Shown one piece after another: positions 62,169 to 64,000 of a stretch of DNA of 64,000 bases. Positions within the stretch are counted from its first letter, which is position 1; each line of letters begins with the position of its first letter. Source of the DNA: UBA7957 sp965224675 (GTDB taxonomy: Bacteria > Pseudomonadota > Gammaproteobacteria > Granulosicoccales > Granulosicoccaceae); NCBI GenBank assembly GCA_965224675.1, contig CBDDAA010000004.1, positions 310,001 to 374,000 on the forward strand. Reading direction: 5' to 3'. Position numbers and translations under genes: made by a program. The notes under the pieces are model-generated. The model worked only from the letters and a program-made list of their open reading frames with translations. It was not told the DNA's origin and did not search any database.

Positions 62169-62813
62169 ATGGTCATTGGTGTTATCGGGCGCAAACTTGG
62201 AATGACTCGCGTTTTTACTGAAGCGGGTGTTTCTGTGCCGGTCACAGTGATTCACGTTGAACCCGCACGTATTGTGGCAAAACGAGAAGAGGTTGCTGAT
62301 GGTTACTGTGCAATTCAGGTCACCACTGGTGAGATCAAACAGTCGAAACTTTCCAAATCTGAGGTAGGTCATTTTACAAAAGCAGGTGTTTCAGCTGGTC
62401 GAGTGCTTAAGGAGTTTCGTCTTTCTAAAGAGGAATTGGAAAGCTATGGCATTGGTAATGATATTGGGCTTGAAGTTTTCAACGAAGGACAAAAGGTAGA
62501 TGTAACAGGGACCACAATTGGTAAAGGTTTTGCCGGTGTCATCAAACGGTATCATTTTCAAATGCAAGATGCAACGCATGGTAACTCGATCTCGCATAGA
62601 GCACCCGGCTCTATTGGTCAAAACCAGACTCCAGGTAGAGTTTTTAAAGGAAAGAAAATGGCTGGTCACATGGGGAATCGAAAGAGAACCATGCAAAATC
62701 TTACTGTCGTAAGAATTGATACCGAAAAAGAGGTGTTGCTGGTTAAGGGTGCAGTCCCGGGTGCCAAAGGCTCAGATGTTATTGTCAAGCCAGCCGTAAA
62801 GGTAAAAAAATAG
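62169..62813 (+). CDS. rplC: 50S ribosomal protein L3
   Basis: 214 residues from the ATG at 62169, which has GGAGATT upstream and gives the family start VIGVIGRKLGMTRVF; the frame extends 12 codons further but those residues are not L3-like. The methylated-Gln region HGNSISHRAPGSIGQNQTPG lies near residues 138-157. It lies 1 bp before rplD. Confidence 0.97.
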   Translation: MVIGVIGRKLGMTRVFTEAGVSVPVTVIHVEPARIVAKREEVADGYCAIQVTTGEIKQSKLSKSEVGHFTKAGVSAGRVLKEFRLSKEELESYGIGNDIGLEVFNEGQKVDVTGTTIGKGFAGVIKRYHFQMQDATHGNSISHRAPGSIGQNQTPGRVFKGKKMAGHMGNRKRTMQNLTVVRIDTEKEVLLVKGAVPGAKGSDVIVKPAVKVKK

Positions 62814-62814
62814 T

Positions 62815-63420
62815 ATGGAATTAAAAATCGTTGATACTGGCTCTGCTGTTAGTGTTTCGGACGCTGTTTTCGGGCGTGAATATAATGAAACTCTGGTTCA
62901 TCAGGTGGTTGTAGCATGTATGTCGGCTGCCAGGGCGGGTACTGCGACGCAAAAAACCCGATCTGAAGTACGCGGTGGAGGTGCCAAACCATGGCGTCAA
63001 AAAGGTACCGGCAGGGCCAGGGCGGGAACCTCCAGTAGCCCTATTTGGCGAGCAGGTGGTGTCACATTTGCGTCTAAAGCCCGATCTTATAAGCAGAAAG
63101 TAAATAAGAAAATGTATCGTGGTGCTATGCAGGTGATGCTTTCGCAAATGGTTCGCAGTGGACGGATGATCGTGGTCGATGAATTGTCTGTTAGTGAACC
63201 AAAAACCAAGTTACTGAAAAGCAAATTAAACGGATTGGATTTGGATAAGGTGCTTATTGTTGCTGATACAAAGGATAAAAACCTCTACTTGGCTGGTAGA
63301 AATATTCCGCATGTTGACGTTACTGATGTTGCGGGGCTGAATCCGCTTAATCTGATTGAAAAAGAGAAGCTATTACTTACATCTGAAGCACTTAAGATGA
63401 TTGAGGAGCGATTGTCATGA
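62815..63420 (+). CDS. rplD: 50S ribosomal protein L4
   Basis: A 201-residue protein of the exit tunnel and, in E. coli, the regulator of the S10 operon by attenuation and translational repression. The extended loop contains KTRSEVRGGGAKPWRQKGTG followed by RARAGTSSSPIWRAGG (about residues 44-80). The stop overlaps rplW by 4 nt. Its possible target here is the terminator upstream of rplC. Confidence 0.98.
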   Translation: MELKIVDTGSAVSVSDAVFGREYNETLVHQVVVACMSAARAGTATQKTRSEVRGGGAKPWRQKGTGRARAGTSSSPIWRAGGVTFASKARSYKQKVNKKMYRGAMQVMLSQMVRSGRMIVVDELSVSEPKTKLLKSKLNGLDLDKVLIVADTKDKNLYLAGRNIPHVDVTDVAGLNPLNLIEKEKLLLTSEALKMIEERLS

Positions 63421-63719
63421 ATGATAATAGAATGTATCAGATACTGCTTTCGCCCCATGTCTCAGAGAAGACGGCAATGGCTGCCGAGCTAAATGCTCGT
63501 CACACGTTCAAAGTAGCTAAGGATGCAAGTAAATTGGAAATAAAGAAAGCAGTGGAAAAACTGTTTTCGGTCAAGGTGCAATCAGTACAGGTCATCAATG
63601 TAAAAGGAAAAACGCGTCGGTTTGGTTCTGTTATGGGTCAGCTGAATCATTGGAAAAAAGCAATAGTCAAACTTGAAGATGGTCACGATCTGGACTTTGT
63701 AGGGCTCGAAGGTAAGTAA
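63417..63719 (+). CDS. rplW: 50S ribosomal protein L23
   Basis: A 100-residue protein at the tunnel exit where trigger factor and SRP dock. Conserved segments are LLSPHVSEKTAM, FKVAKDASKLEIKKAVEKLF and VKGKTRRFG. It is coupled to rplD by an ATGA overlap and lies 2 bp before rplB. Confidence 0.98.
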   Translation: MNDNRMYQILLSPHVSEKTAMAAELNARHTFKVAKDASKLEIKKAVEKLFSVKVQSVQVINVKGKTRRFGSVMGQLNHWKKAIVKLEDGHDLDFVGLEGK

Positions 63720-63721
63720 TT

Positions 63722-64000
63722 ATGGCGCTTCTAAAAACAAAACCCACTTCCCCTGGGCGTAGATTTCAGGTAAAGGTCGTCGATGAAACGTTGTCTAAAG
63801 CCGAACCACATGTTGGGTTAATTGAGAAATTAACAAAAAATGGTGGCAGAAACTCTCAAGGTCGGATCACCACCCGGCATAAAGGGGGTGGCCACAAGCG
63901 TCGTTATCGCATTGTGGACTTTAAGCGCAATAAAGATGGGGTGCCTGCTAAAGTCGAAAGCATACAATATGACCCCAATCGTAGTGCCAACATTGCATTA
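63722..64000 (+). CDS. rplB: 50S ribosomal protein L2, 5' part
   Basis: The first 93 residues are in the window; the gene runs off the right edge. The reading begins MALLKTKPTSPGRRFQVKVV and includes the conserved GGRNSQGRITTRHKGGGHKR and YRIVDFKRNKDGVPAKVESI segments, so identity is certain. The start is 2 bp after the rplW stop. Confidence 0.97.
   Translation, partial: MALLKTKPTSPGRRFQVKVVDETLSKAEPHVGLIEKLTKNGGRNSQGRITTRHKGGGHKRRYRIVDFKRNKDGVPAKVESIQYDPNRSANIAL

Overview
The window is a piece of a gammaproteobacterial chromosome with moderate, slightly AT-rich composition. The evidence is the tRNA-tufB-tRNA(Trp)-secE-nusG-rplKAJL-rpoBC-rpsLG-fusA-tufA-S10 arrangement, an NtrYX/TrkAH locus, an LpxL-type lipid A acyltransferase and an outer-membrane secretin locus. 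I cannot fix order or genus from sequence alone.

Layout. (1) 1-5375, plus strand: the end of a sensor kinase, an NtrX-like regulator, trkA and trkH for K+ uptake, a methyltransferase and a TPR protein. (2) 5461-9324: envelope and accessory genes (lipid A acyltransferase, transglycosylase-like lipoprotein, IalB-family protein, GFA-family protein, DUF2797 protein). (3) 9363-18935, minus strand: a compact nine-gene pilus/type II secretion-like locus (pilin, GspE/MshE ATPase, GspF, second pilin, PilM-PilN fusion, PilO/GspM, a GspC/PilP gene broken by a frameshift, MshL-like secretin, TPR protein). (4) 19210-23251, minus strand: TgpA transglutaminase, DUF58 and MoxR ATPase, a common three-gene set. 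(5) 23635-30011: PLP aminotransferase, a second EF-G (EF-G2), a small membrane protein and a phospholipase D/cardiolipin synthase-like enzyme, separated by long gene-poor gaps. (6) 30365-32787: a bufferin-type RiPP operon (Cys-rich DUF2282 precursor, DUF692/MNIO enzyme, DUF2063 partner, DoxX) that probably handles copper. (7) 33404-42997: a surface-polysaccharide cluster on both strands (SGNH-hydrolase lipoprotein, hexapeptide acetyltransferase, five glycosyltransferases, an O-antigen ligase/polymerase-like membrane protein). (8) 43220-64000: the core transcription/translation block, cut off inside rplB.

The most notable signals are: two tuf genes 16.7 kb apart that are identical except for one silent base and whose codon choice is unlike their neighbours; a promoter followed at once by a rho-independent terminator between rpsJ and rplC; the frameshifted GspC/PilP gene in an otherwise intact secretion locus; the bufferin operon; and an NtrX-like regulator whose AAA+ domain has lost key sigma-54 activator motifs. 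Coordinates of starts have been moved from the longest frame where a ribosome-binding site, signal peptide or 4-nt overlap favours an internal start; each case is stated.
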